Below, in pieces: positions 26,118 to 33,935 of a stretch of 64,000 nt of DNA. Both the position numbers and the translations under genes were made by a program. Position 1 is the stretch's first letter, and each line of letters starts with the position of its first letter. Under the pieces are notes generated by a model that ran no database searches, was not told the origin of the DNA, and saw nothing but the letters and a program-made list of their open reading frames with translations. This DNA comes from Paenibacillus phytohabitans (GTDB lineage Bacteria; Bacillota; Bacilli; Paenibacillales; Paenibacillaceae), in the NCBI RefSeq assembly GCF_013141775.1, contig NZ_WHOB01000062.1, positions 62,001-126,000 on the forward strand, written 5' to 3'.

Positions 26118-26163
26118 CTGTACTGTTAGTGTACAGTATAGCCGTAACTTGTACGGAAGCAAT
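26118..26163 (-). promoter_or_regulatory. Promoter of the AraC gene with two inverted-repeat operator candidates
   Basis: On the minus strand a TTGCTT and a TATACT are 16 bases apart (about 26134-26161). The spacer holds CCGTAACTTGTACGG (26142-26156), a 5-bp inverted repeat, and CTGTAC / GTACAG with a 7-base spacer (26118-26136) overlaps and follows the -10. Placement fits autoregulation and control of the divergent oxidoreductase operon. No experimental consensus is known to me for this regulator. Confidence 0.4.
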
Positions 26164-26288
26164 AGGCAGAATGGGATGGTAAAAGAGTGATTGCAGCTTT
26201 AGGCAAGTTTTAGGCAGAAACGGTCTATGATGTCTATGGAGGGCAAGCGATAATAGCCTTGAGATGTTATTCAAGGAGGTCCTGGATC

Positions 26289-27317
26289 ATGACAGTTAAC
26301 CAGCAACAACCTATCGGCTCCGGTTTTGGAGCCTCCACAACTGCCGAGGAGATTCTGCACGGCACAAACCTCAGCGGCGTCACTGCCATTATTACCGGCG
26401 GATACTCCGGGATTGGGCTCGAAACGGTGCGCGCACTGGCTTCGGCCGGTGCAGAGGTCCTTGTCCCGGCGCGGGATACCGCCAGAGCGGGAGCTGCACT
26501 TGCCGGAATAGACAATGTCAGAATTGGGCGGATGGATCTGATGGACCCGTACTCCATTGATGATTTCGCAGCACTGTTTCTTGCCACAGGCCAGCCGCTG
26601 CATATACTGATTAACAGTGCGGGTATTATGGCTGCTCCCCTGGTGCGCGATAAGAGGGGATACGAGTCTCACTTCTCTACCAATCATCTGGGACACTTTC
26701 AGCTGACGGCCCGTCTATGGCCCGCTCTGCGTCAGGCCGAGGGGGCTAGAGTCGTCTCGGTATCTTCATGGGGACACCGGCAATCCCCGGTCATATTTGA
26801 AGATCCGAACTTCGTACACCGCAGCTATGACCGCATGTCCGCCTACGGCCAGTCGAAGACGGCCAATATTTTGTTCGCGCTGGCGCTGGACAAGCGCGGC
26901 AGGGACGAAGGCGTACGTGCCTTCTCCGTTCATCCGGGCAGCATCGCCGGTACGGGCCTCGAGGAGCATCTGTCCTTCCAAGAACTTCAAGCCGCCGGTG
27001 TGATTGACGGAGCTGGCAACCCTATTCTAGATCCTTCGCGGAATCTCAAAACAGCACAGCAGGGGGCAGCGACCAGTGTATGGTGCGCGTTAAGCCCGCA
27101 GCTGGAAGGGAGGGGCGGCGTCTACTGTGAGAACTGCGATATTGCCCCGCTGGTGGAGAATGCCGAAGCTGTCACCCGTAACGAGGCTGCCCGCCGTATC
27201 GGCTCATTGGCACTTGGCGTGATGCCGCACGCAGTCGACCCTGAAGCGGCGGACCGCCTCTGGAGCCTGAGTGAGCAGCTGACGAATGTGGAATTCACAA
27301 TTGGAGGGGAGGAATAA
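26289..27317 (+). CDS. Short-chain dehydrogenase/reductase
   Basis: NAD(P)-dependent oxidoreductase of 342 residues, longer than classical SDRs (about 250) and like the extended retinol-dehydrogenase-type group. The cofactor motif TGGYSGIGLE is near residue 38, NSAGI near 113, the catalytic Ser in VSVSSWG near 160 and the catalytic YGQSK near residue 187. ATG at 26289 follows AAGGAGG at 9 bases. The next gene overlaps its stop by one base (TAATG), so both are translated together. The substrate is unknown; the divergent AraC regulator may sense it. Confidence 0.93.
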   Translation: MTVNQQQPIGSGFGASTTAEEILHGTNLSGVTAIITGGYSGIGLETVRALASAGAEVLVPARDTARAGAALAGIDNVRIGRMDLMDPYSIDDFAALFLATGQPLHILINSAGIMAAPLVRDKRGYESHFSTNHLGHFQLTARLWPALRQAEGARVVSVSSWGHRQSPVIFEDPNFVHRSYDRMSAYGQSKTANILFALALDKRGRDEGVRAFSVHPGSIAGTGLEEHLSFQELQAAGVIDGAGNPILDPSRNLKTAQQGAATSVWCALSPQLEGRGGVYCENCDIAPLVENAEAVTRNEAARRIGSLALGVMPHAVDPEAADRLWSLSEQLTNVEFTIGGEE

Positions 27318-28312
27318 TGACACTGCACACACGCAAGCTTGGCAGTCAGGGGCTGGAGGTACCCGCCATCGGCCTGGGCTGCATGGGAATGAGTCAATCC
27401 TATGGACCGGCGGATGAGGGTGAGTCCAATGCCACACTGCACCGGGCCATTGAACTCGGCTGTAATTTCTTCGACACGGCCCAGGGATATGGTCCCCTTA
27501 CGAATGAAGAATTGCTCGGCCGGGCATTCAAGGGCCGCCGCAGCGAAGTCATCTTAGCAACCAAGTTCGGCTTCCGGTTCAAGGACGGCAAGCAGGTCGG
27601 TGCCGAGAGAGCCAGCCGGCCGGAGGAGATCCGCGAGGCGGTAGAAGGCTCGCTTCTGCGGATGGGCACCGACTATATTGATCTGCTCTATCAGCACCGC
27701 ATTGATCCGGCTGTGCCTATCGAAGAGGTAGCCGGAACAGTAGGTGATCTGGTCAGAGAGGGCAAGGTACGTTACTTCGGCTTGTCCGAAGCGGGTGCCC
27801 GCAACATCCGCCGCGCCCATGCGGTTCATCCGGTATCTGCGCTGCAGAGTGAAAATTCGCTATGGGAGCGTAATCTGGAGGCGGATATCATTCCTGTGCT
27901 GCGCGAGCTGGGCATCGGGCTCGTACCGTTCTGCCCGCTGGGGCGGGGATTCCTGGCAGGAGGGGTGAAACGTTCGGAAGAGTATGCCGAAGGCGATACC
28001 CGCCGCGCCGATCCCCGCTACCAGGGGGCCAATTATGACGCTAACCTGAAGGCTGCGCAGATTGTGCATGAACTCGCTGCACTGAAGCAGGCGAAGCCCG
28101 CACAGATCGCGCTGGCCTGGATCCTGCATAAGAGTGCAGATTTCGTGCCGATTCCCGGCACGAAACGCCGGAAATACCTTGAAGAGAATGTGGCCGCGGG
28201 CAGCCTCGCGCTTAATCCGGCCGAGATGAAGCGGCTGGACGATGCATTGGCGCCGGGGACAATCTCCGGGCAGCGTTACCCCGACTGGATTATGGCAACG
28301 ATTGACCGCTAA
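27317..28312 (+). CDS. Aldo/keto reductase
   Basis: NADPH-dependent TIM-barrel reductase of 331 residues. Signature regions: IGLGCMGMSQSYGP, FDTAQGYGPLTNEELLG with catalytic Asp and Tyr, the Lys in ILATKFGF, the His in YQHRIDP, and the C-terminal cofactor region FVPIPGTKRRKYLEENV. It fits the AKR13/YakC-like group. Its start codon overlaps the SDR stop. The pair suggests two-step reduction or detoxification of carbonyl compounds under AraC control (inference). A terminator follows. Confidence 0.94.
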   Translation: MTLHTRKLGSQGLEVPAIGLGCMGMSQSYGPADEGESNATLHRAIELGCNFFDTAQGYGPLTNEELLGRAFKGRRSEVILATKFGFRFKDGKQVGAERASRPEEIREAVEGSLLRMGTDYIDLLYQHRIDPAVPIEEVAGTVGDLVREGKVRYFGLSEAGARNIRRAHAVHPVSALQSENSLWERNLEADIIPVLRELGIGLVPFCPLGRGFLAGGVKRSEEYAEGDTRRADPRYQGANYDANLKAAQIVHELAALKQAKPAQIALAWILHKSADFVPIPGTKRRKYLEENVAAGSLALNPAEMKRLDDALAPGTISGQRYPDWIMATIDR

Positions 28313-28340
28313 GACGTATCATAAGCGATATCCCCGTTAG

Positions 28341-28392
28341 AACCGCCCTGCATGATGGCAGCTGATGCCTTCATTATGCAGGGCGGTTTTTC
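28341..28392 (+). terminator. Terminator after the aldo/keto reductase gene
   Basis: A 17-bp stem (arms 28341-28357 and 28372-28388, one G-T pair) with core ACCGCCCTGCAT, followed by TTTTC. It begins 28 bases after the stop codon. Confidence 0.85.
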
Positions 28393-28516
28393 ATGAAATT
28401 TAAGAAATCTGACAGTTGAGCAAAAATTGCTGAGCATTTGGTGATAATCCAAGCTTTTATTTTATACGTAGTACCAACTCATCTTTTGTCCCTGAAAATA
28501 GACCCCGCATGGAGAA

Positions 28517-28848
28517 ATTAGAGGGATAAATCCCTCTAATTTGGCCCGGAAGCGGGCTATGGGGGAAATTAGAGGGATAAATCCCTCTAAATTGGCCAGC
28601 CGCAGGCTATGGGAGAAAATTAGAGGGATAAATCCCTCTAAATTGGCCCGGAAGCGGGCTATGGGGGGGAATTAGAGGGATAAATCCCTCTGAATTGGCC
28701 CGGCAGCAGGCTATGGGAGAAAATTAGAGGGATAAATCCCTCTGAATTGGCCGGCAGCAGGCTATGGGAGGAAATTAGAGGGATAAATCCCTCTGAATTG
28801 GCCGGCAGCAGGCTATGGGAGGAAATTAGAGGGATAAATCCCTCTAAT
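28517..28848. repeat. Seven-copy palindrome array, 51-52 bp period
   Basis: Seven copies of a 24-bp palindrome with arms ATTAGAGGGAT / ATCCCTCTAAT and an AA centre start at 28517, 28568, 28619, 28671, 28723, 28774 and 28825. Some copies have CTGAAT at the right end. The sequences between palindromes are also nearly identical (TTGGCC, GCGGGCTATGGG or GCAGGCTATGGG), so this is a tandem array of a 51-52 bp unit and not a CRISPR. It lies 180 bases upstream of the binding-protein gene at 29031. The 28313-29030 gap holds no recognisable gene. Confidence 0.95.
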
Positions 28849-29030
28849 CCCTCCAGAAATGCCCAAAATGGCGCTGTCAGAGCGATTTTGCCCATTGCAT
28901 TGGAGAAATTGTCACTGCAGCAGCCGGAAATCAGCATACAATCCCTGTTTTCGCCCATATCGTAAGCCCTGCCCATTCGTTAATCTGTGGAAGAGATGCA
29001 TCTCACCACACCTTATTCGGAGGTCATGTA

Positions 29031-30665
29031 ATGAAAAGACGGTTAACATCTGCACTGATTCTTATGATGCTCGCAGCATCGCTCTCCGCCTGTTCTTCTA
29101 ATAATGCGGCGGCGGGCAACAACGGCAATACAGGCAACACGGCCAATGATACCGAAGCAAGTGGGCCGGTCACTTATCCGATCCAGACGGACGAGAAGCT
29201 CTCCTATTGGGGGGAAATCAATGGCAATCTGATCAGTGTTGCGGCGACGCATGATGAAATTCCTTTTTTCCAGGATTGGCAAAAGCAAACCGGCGTTCCG
29301 CTGAAGTTCACGGCCCCGCCGACCGGCCAGGTCAAAGAAGCGCTTAATGTCATGCTGGCTTCGGGCGATCTGCCGGATATGATTGAGTACAACTTTTTGG
29401 GCGACTTTCCGGGGGGGCCTGAGAAAGCGATCAATGACGGATACATTCTGAAGCTGAATGATCTGATTGACAAGCATGCGCCGAATCTGAAGAAATATCT
29501 GCAGGATCATCCGGACATTGACAAGATGGTCAAGACGGACAGCGGCAGCTATTATGCGTTCCCTTTTATCCGGGGGGATGAGTTCCTGCGCGTGTTCCAG
29601 GGGCCGATTATCCGCAAGGACTGGCTGGATGAGCTGGGCCTGCCGGTGCCGGAGACCATTGATGACTGGACCAAGACCCTGACCGCCTTTAAGGAGAAAA
29701 AAGGGGCGGCCGCACCGTTCTCCGTCGTCAGCAAGCCGCGTTTCTTCAATGAATCCGGCAACGGCGCCTTCCTGGGGGCTTTCGGCGTGACCCGCGGCTT
29801 CTATCAGGAAGACGGCGCGATCAAGTTCGGCCCTGCCGAGAGCGGCTTCAAGGAATACCTGAAGCTGTTCCGCCAGTGGTATGCGGACGGCCTGCTGGAC
29901 AAGAATATCGCCACCTCAGATTCCAAAGCACTGGACGGCAACATGGCTTCAGGAGAGACCGGCGCATCCGTAGGCAACGCGGGCGGAGGGATCGGCAAAT
30001 GGCAGCCGCTGGTCGAAGGCAATGATCCGAAGGCTGTGCTGGTCGCCGCACCTTATCCGGTGCTGAACAAAGGCGAAACGCCTAAGTTCGGACAGAAGAG
30101 CCAGGCCTATGCCTCCGAAGGAACGGTAGCCATCACAACCTCAGCCAAGGACCCGGTGCTCGCCGTGGAAATGCTGGATTACGGCTACAGCGAGGAAGGC
30201 CATCTGTTCTTCAACTTCGGTACGGAGGGCGTCAGCTACAATATGGAGGATGGCTATCCGAAATACACCGACCTGCTGCTGAAGAATCCGGACAAGCTGG
30301 CTCCGGCGCAGGCGATTTCGAAGTATGCCCGCGGCAGCTACAACGGTCCGTTTGTCCAGGATCAGCGTTATGCCGAGCAATTCTTCGCCCTGCAGACCCA
30401 GCGTGACGCGGTGGGCATCTGGAAGAACACGGATGCGGACAAATACAATCTGCCGCCGATTACACCGACTCCGGAGGAGAGCTCCGAGTATGCGACGATT
30501 ATGAATGATATCAATACGCTGGTGGATGAAATGACGCTGAAGATTATCCTCGGCCAGGAGCCGCTGGAGAAGTATGAGAGCTACGTGGACAAGATGAAGT
30601 CGCTGAAACTGGACCGTGCGATTGAAATCCAGAAGGCAGCACTGGACCGCTATAACGCCAGATAA
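29031..30665 (+). CDS. Extracellular solute-binding lipoprotein (CUT1 importer)
   Basis: Binding lipoprotein of 544 residues. Signal peptide MKRRLTSALILMMLAASLSAC with the lipidated Cys at residue 21, then an N/G/A-rich tether. The mature part has the LplA-like pattern LPDMIEYN, FPGGPEKAINDGYILKLNDL, and GPIIRKDWLDELGLPVP. GGAGGTC lies 6 bases before the ATG. It leads an operon with two permeases and a GH88 enzyme and has a close paralogue at 36328. The cargo is probably a uronic-acid-containing oligosaccharide, inferred from GH88. Confidence 0.93.
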   Translation: MKRRLTSALILMMLAASLSACSSNNAAAGNNGNTGNTANDTEASGPVTYPIQTDEKLSYWGEINGNLISVAATHDEIPFFQDWQKQTGVPLKFTAPPTGQVKEALNVMLASGDLPDMIEYNFLGDFPGGPEKAINDGYILKLNDLIDKHAPNLKKYLQDHPDIDKMVKTDSGSYYAFPFIRGDEFLRVFQGPIIRKDWLDELGLPVPETIDDWTKTLTAFKEKKGAAAPFSVVSKPRFFNESGNGAFLGAFGVTRGFYQEDGAIKFGPAESGFKEYLKLFRQWYADGLLDKNIATSDSKALDGNMASGETGASVGNAGGGIGKWQPLVEGNDPKAVLVAAPYPVLNKGETPKFGQKSQAYASEGTVAITTSAKDPVLAVEMLDYGYSEEGHLFFNFGTEGVSYNMEDGYPKYTDLLLKNPDKLAPAQAISKYARGSYNGPFVQDQRYAEQFFALQTQRDAVGIWKNTDADKYNLPPITPTPEESSEYATIMNDINTLVDEMTLKIILGQEPLEKYESYVDKMKSLKLDRAIEIQKAALDRYNAR

Positions 30666-30684
30666 TGGCCGGATAACAATGGGC

Positions 30685-30702
30685 TGAGGGCGGAAGCCCT
30701 CG
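30685..30702 (+). other. Intercistronic hairpin between binding protein and permease
   Basis: Stem TGAGGGC / GCCCTCG-type with a GGAA tetraloop between the binding-protein stop and the permease start, with no T-tract. Hairpins in this position are known in several importers to protect the upstream binding-protein mRNA and lower permease expression. Confidence 0.5.
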
Positions 30703-30733
30703 CTCAACCCTGGATTTGAGGTGAAACAGCCGC

Positions 30734-31690
30734 ATGGCAAAAATGCAAACCGGCGCAGCACAAAGAGCCCTGGCACCTGCGCGGACGACAAACCGTTTTC
30801 TCCGTGATTTCCGGATCAACAAGTACCTGTATCTGATGATGATTCCGGTCATCGCTTATTATTTTATTTTTCATTATGCCCCCATGTACGGTGCACTGAT
30901 TGCCTTCAAGGAATATTCGCCGATGAAGGGCATTCTCGGGAGCGACTGGGTCGGACTGAAGCATTTTCACGATTTCTTCAACAGCTATTACTTCTGGCGG
31001 ATTCTGAAAAATACGCTGGTCATCAGCTTCTACTCCCTGATCTTTGAATTTCCCGCGCCGATCATTCTGGCCCTGCTGATCAACGAGATCCGCAGCAAGT
31101 CATTCAAACGGGTGGCCCAGACGATCACCTATATGCCCTATTTCATTTCACTCGTAGTCATTTGCGGAATTATTACCGACTTCACGAACGCTGACGGTGT
31201 GATCAACGGGCTGTTTACGTTCTTCGGCTATGACGGGCAGGCCATGCTGCAGAAGCCGGAGTTATTCCGTCCCATCTACATCCTCTCGGAGATCTGGCAG
31301 CGGATCGGCTGGGAGTCAATCATCTATATTGCCGCCCTGATGAGCATTGATGTGGAGCAGTATGAGGCGGCGCGGATGGACGGAGCCAGCCGGATCAAGC
31401 AGATGTTCTATATCACACTGCCAGGCATTCTGCCGACCATCTCTATTATGCTGATTCTCCGGATGGGGAATCTGCTGAATGTCGGTTTCGAGAAGATCAT
31501 CCTGCTGTACAACCCGATCACGTATGAGACAGCCGATGTGATCTCGTCCTTCGTCTACCGCAAAGGGCTGCTTGAATTCGGCTGGAGCTACAGCTCTGCC
31601 GTAGGCTTGTTTAATTCGGTAATCAACCTGTTCCTGCTGATTACCGCGAATTACGTGAGCCGTAAAGTCAACAAAAATAGCTTGTGGTGA
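30734..31690 (+). CDS. Sugar ABC transporter permease, LplB type
   Basis: Membrane permease of 318 residues with about six helices, beginning with a basic tail and the family block YLYLMMIPVIAYYFIFHYAPMYG in pieces near residue 36. The EAA loop is EQYEAARMDGASRIKQMFYITLPGI near residue 213-237, followed by NLLNVGFEKIILLYNP. GAGGTG precedes the ATG. It is followed 9 bases later by its YtcP-type partner. The ATPase is not encoded here and is presumably shared (MsmX type). Confidence 0.95.
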   Translation: MAKMQTGAAQRALAPARTTNRFLRDFRINKYLYLMMIPVIAYYFIFHYAPMYGALIAFKEYSPMKGILGSDWVGLKHFHDFFNSYYFWRILKNTLVISFYSLIFEFPAPIILALLINEIRSKSFKRVAQTITYMPYFISLVVICGIITDFTNADGVINGLFTFFGYDGQAMLQKPELFRPIYILSEIWQRIGWESIIYIAALMSIDVEQYEAARMDGASRIKQMFYITLPGILPTISIMLILRMGNLLNVGFEKIILLYNPITYETADVISSFVYRKGLLEFGWSYSSAVGLFNSVINLFLLITANYVSRKVNKNSLW

Positions 31691-31699
31691 GGTGAACCC

Positions 31700-32581
31700 G
31701 TGAAGGAACAAAGCTCTCTTTTCGATAAAATCTTCTATGCCGGCATCTACGTGCTGCTGGTCTTTCTGATCATCGTTACGCTCTATCCGCTGCTGTATGT
31801 GCTGTTCGCATCCTTCAGTGACGCCGGCCAGCTGATGGTGCATAAAGGCATCCTGTGGCGTCCGCTTGGCATCAGCTTCGATGCATACCGGAGCGTGCTG
31901 GCCAATTCGGGCATTCTGACCGGATACCGCAATACACTGTTTATCGTCGTGGCCGGACTTGCCGTGAATCTGGTGTTGACGGCCCTGGGCGCCTACGTGC
32001 TGTCCCGCAAAAATGTGCTCTGGAACAATACGTTTATGCTGCTGATCCTCTTTACGATGTTCTTTAACGGCGGGCTGATCCCCATGTATCTTGTGGTTAA
32101 GGGAGTGGGGCTGCTGGATTCACTGTGGTCTACGATTCTGCCCTTCTCCATCAGCACGTTCAATCTGATTATCATGCGCACGGCCTTCATGGGCATTCCC
32201 GACAGCCTAGAGGAATCGGCCAAAATCGACGGGGCTAATCATTTCACGATTCTGTTCCGCATCATTATTCCGCTCTCCATGCCGGTGATTGCCGTTATGA
32301 TCCTCTATTATGCCGTCGACAAGTGGAACGGCTGGTTCTATGCCTCTGTATTCATCAGGAGCAGGGAGCTGTACCCGCTTCAGCTGGTGCTCCGGGAGAT
32401 TCTGATCGCGAATTCTACGGACAGCATGTCAGCAGGAGCCAGCGCCGGCGACCGCCAGCAGATTGGCGAGACGATCAAATACGCGACGATTATGGTCGCC
32501 ACGGTACCGATCCTGTGCGTGTATCCTTTTGTGCAGCGTTTCTTTGTCAAAGGGGTCATGGTCGGCTCTGTTAAGGGCTGA
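31700..32581 (+). CDS. Sugar ABC transporter permease, YtcP type
   Basis: Membrane permease of 293 residues, partner of the LplB-type subunit. Hallmarks: TLYPLLYVLFASFS near residue 25, the FNGGLIPMYLVVKGVGLLDS block, EAA loop SLEESAKIDGANHFTILFRI and the end KGVMVGSVKG. GTG start at 31700 follows TGAGGTG. Very similar in layout to the genes at 269 and 61645. Confidence 0.95.
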   Translation: MKEQSSLFDKIFYAGIYVLLVFLIIVTLYPLLYVLFASFSDAGQLMVHKGILWRPLGISFDAYRSVLANSGILTGYRNTLFIVVAGLAVNLVLTALGAYVLSRKNVLWNNTFMLLILFTMFFNGGLIPMYLVVKGVGLLDSLWSTILPFSISTFNLIIMRTAFMGIPDSLEESAKIDGANHFTILFRIIIPLSMPVIAVMILYYAVDKWNGWFYASVFIRSRELYPLQLVLREILIANSTDSMSAGASAGDRQQIGETIKYATIMVATVPILCVYPFVQRFFVKGVMVGSVKG

Positions 32582-32619
32582 CGGCAATCCCCAATCCACT
32601 ATTGAAAAGGAGACTGGTT

Positions 32620-33744
32620 ATGGCAGCAATCCAGCAGTTACTTGATATTCCTGTCCTCTGGGAGAAGCTGGAACATAAAACAGAGCAGATGCTGACGCTA
32701 ATCGGCGGTAAATCGCCGCATGTTGCCAAGGATAACGGCAAATATGACGATCAGCGGCTGGACTGGTGGACGTCGGGCTTCTGGCCCGGCATTCTGTGGA
32801 TTATGCATGACATGACCGGCAGAGCCGCTTACCGCGAAGCGGCCTGGAACTGGGATGAACGGCTCGAACGGCTAACGCTGGCCCCGAATTCCTTCGATCA
32901 TGATGTCGGTTTTCAGTTTTTGCCGACGGCTGTAATCAAGCACACGCTGACTGGTGATCCGGATGCCCTGCGGCGGGGCTTGTCCGCAGCGGACTTTCTG
33001 GCGGGACGCTACAATTTGAACGGCAGGTTCATCCGGGCCTGGAACGGCGACAAAACGGGCTGCTCCATCATCGACACCTCGATGAACCTGTCCCTGCTGT
33101 TCTGGGCTTCGCGGCAGACCGGCGATCCCCGGTACGCCCAGATCGCGCAGGCGCACGCCGAGACCGTGCTTAAGCATTTCATCCGCGAAGACGGCTCGGT
33201 TAAACACATCGTCAGCTTCGATCCGCATTCCGGCGAAGTCCTGGAGGTGCTGGGCGGCCAGGGCCATGCACCGGACTCCGGCTGGAGCCGGGGAACTGCC
33301 TGGGCACTCTACGGCATGGCGAATACTTACCGCCATACGGGGGACAAGACGTTCCTGCATGCGGCCCGGCGCGTAGCCCATTTCTTCCTCGCCCACCTGC
33401 CGGAGGATCATGTGGCCCATTGGGACTTCCGGGCAGGCAGCAGCCTGGACGGTGAACCGCGGGATACTTCCGCAGCAGCTTGTGCGGCATCAGGGCTGCT
33501 GGAGCTGGCGGAGAGCTTGTCCGCTGTAGACGGAAGAGTCTACCGGGAATCCGCAGAACGGATACTGAAGTCCCTGTATGAGCACTATGGAACGTGGGAA
33601 GATGCAGAGCATGAAGCGATCCTTCTGCATGGTACGGGGCACAAGCCTGCCGGAGACAATGTGGATGTGTCGCTGATCTACGGAGACTATTTCTTTGTCG
33701 AGAGTATGGCCAGGCTGGCGGGCTGGAAGCACCGTATTTTCTAG
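32620..33744 (+). CDS. GH88 unsaturated glucuronyl/rhamnogalacturonyl hydrolase
   Basis: Cytoplasmic enzyme of 374 residues, standard for GH88, which removes the 4,5-unsaturated uronic acid left at the non-reducing end by polysaccharide lyases. The two Asp residues of the vinyl-ether hydration mechanism are visible in SFDHDVGFQ near residue 92 and SIIDTSMNL near residue 154; the toroid core WWTSGFWPGILW and SGWSRGTAWALYG are also present. ATG at 32620 follows AAAAGGAG at 7 bases; the upstream TTG at 32602 would overlap that site. It suggests the importer at 29-32.5 kb brings in lyase products of pectin, glycosaminoglycan or similar. No lyase gene is in the window. Confidence 0.93.
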   Translation: MAAIQQLLDIPVLWEKLEHKTEQMLTLIGGKSPHVAKDNGKYDDQRLDWWTSGFWPGILWIMHDMTGRAAYREAAWNWDERLERLTLAPNSFDHDVGFQFLPTAVIKHTLTGDPDALRRGLSAADFLAGRYNLNGRFIRAWNGDKTGCSIIDTSMNLSLLFWASRQTGDPRYAQIAQAHAETVLKHFIREDGSVKHIVSFDPHSGEVLEVLGGQGHAPDSGWSRGTAWALYGMANTYRHTGDKTFLHAARRVAHFFLAHLPEDHVAHWDFRAGSSLDGEPRDTSAAACAASGLLELAESLSAVDGRVYRESAERILKSLYEHYGTWEDAEHEAILLHGTGHKPAGDNVDVSLIYGDYFFVESMARLAGWKHRIF

Positions 33745-33935
33745 TGCGGGCCCGCTCTGCCCATGTGTGTACCAGCCTGTCAGGCAATCTATCAGAACAC
33801 CCGAAATGGCACCGGCCGTTCGGGTTGTTTCTGATTTTGTCTATCGGTTTCTACTTTTTAACCATTCCCTCTTCAGAGATGGCCGTTATAATAAGGTTAC
33901 GCTGAATCCAAAACATACAGATATGAGGGGTCTTC

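Noticed and set aside
28517..28848. Possible CRISPR array (regular repeats with about 27-base gaps)
   Set aside because: The sequences between palindromes are nearly identical to each other, so they are not spacers, and no cas genes are in the window.
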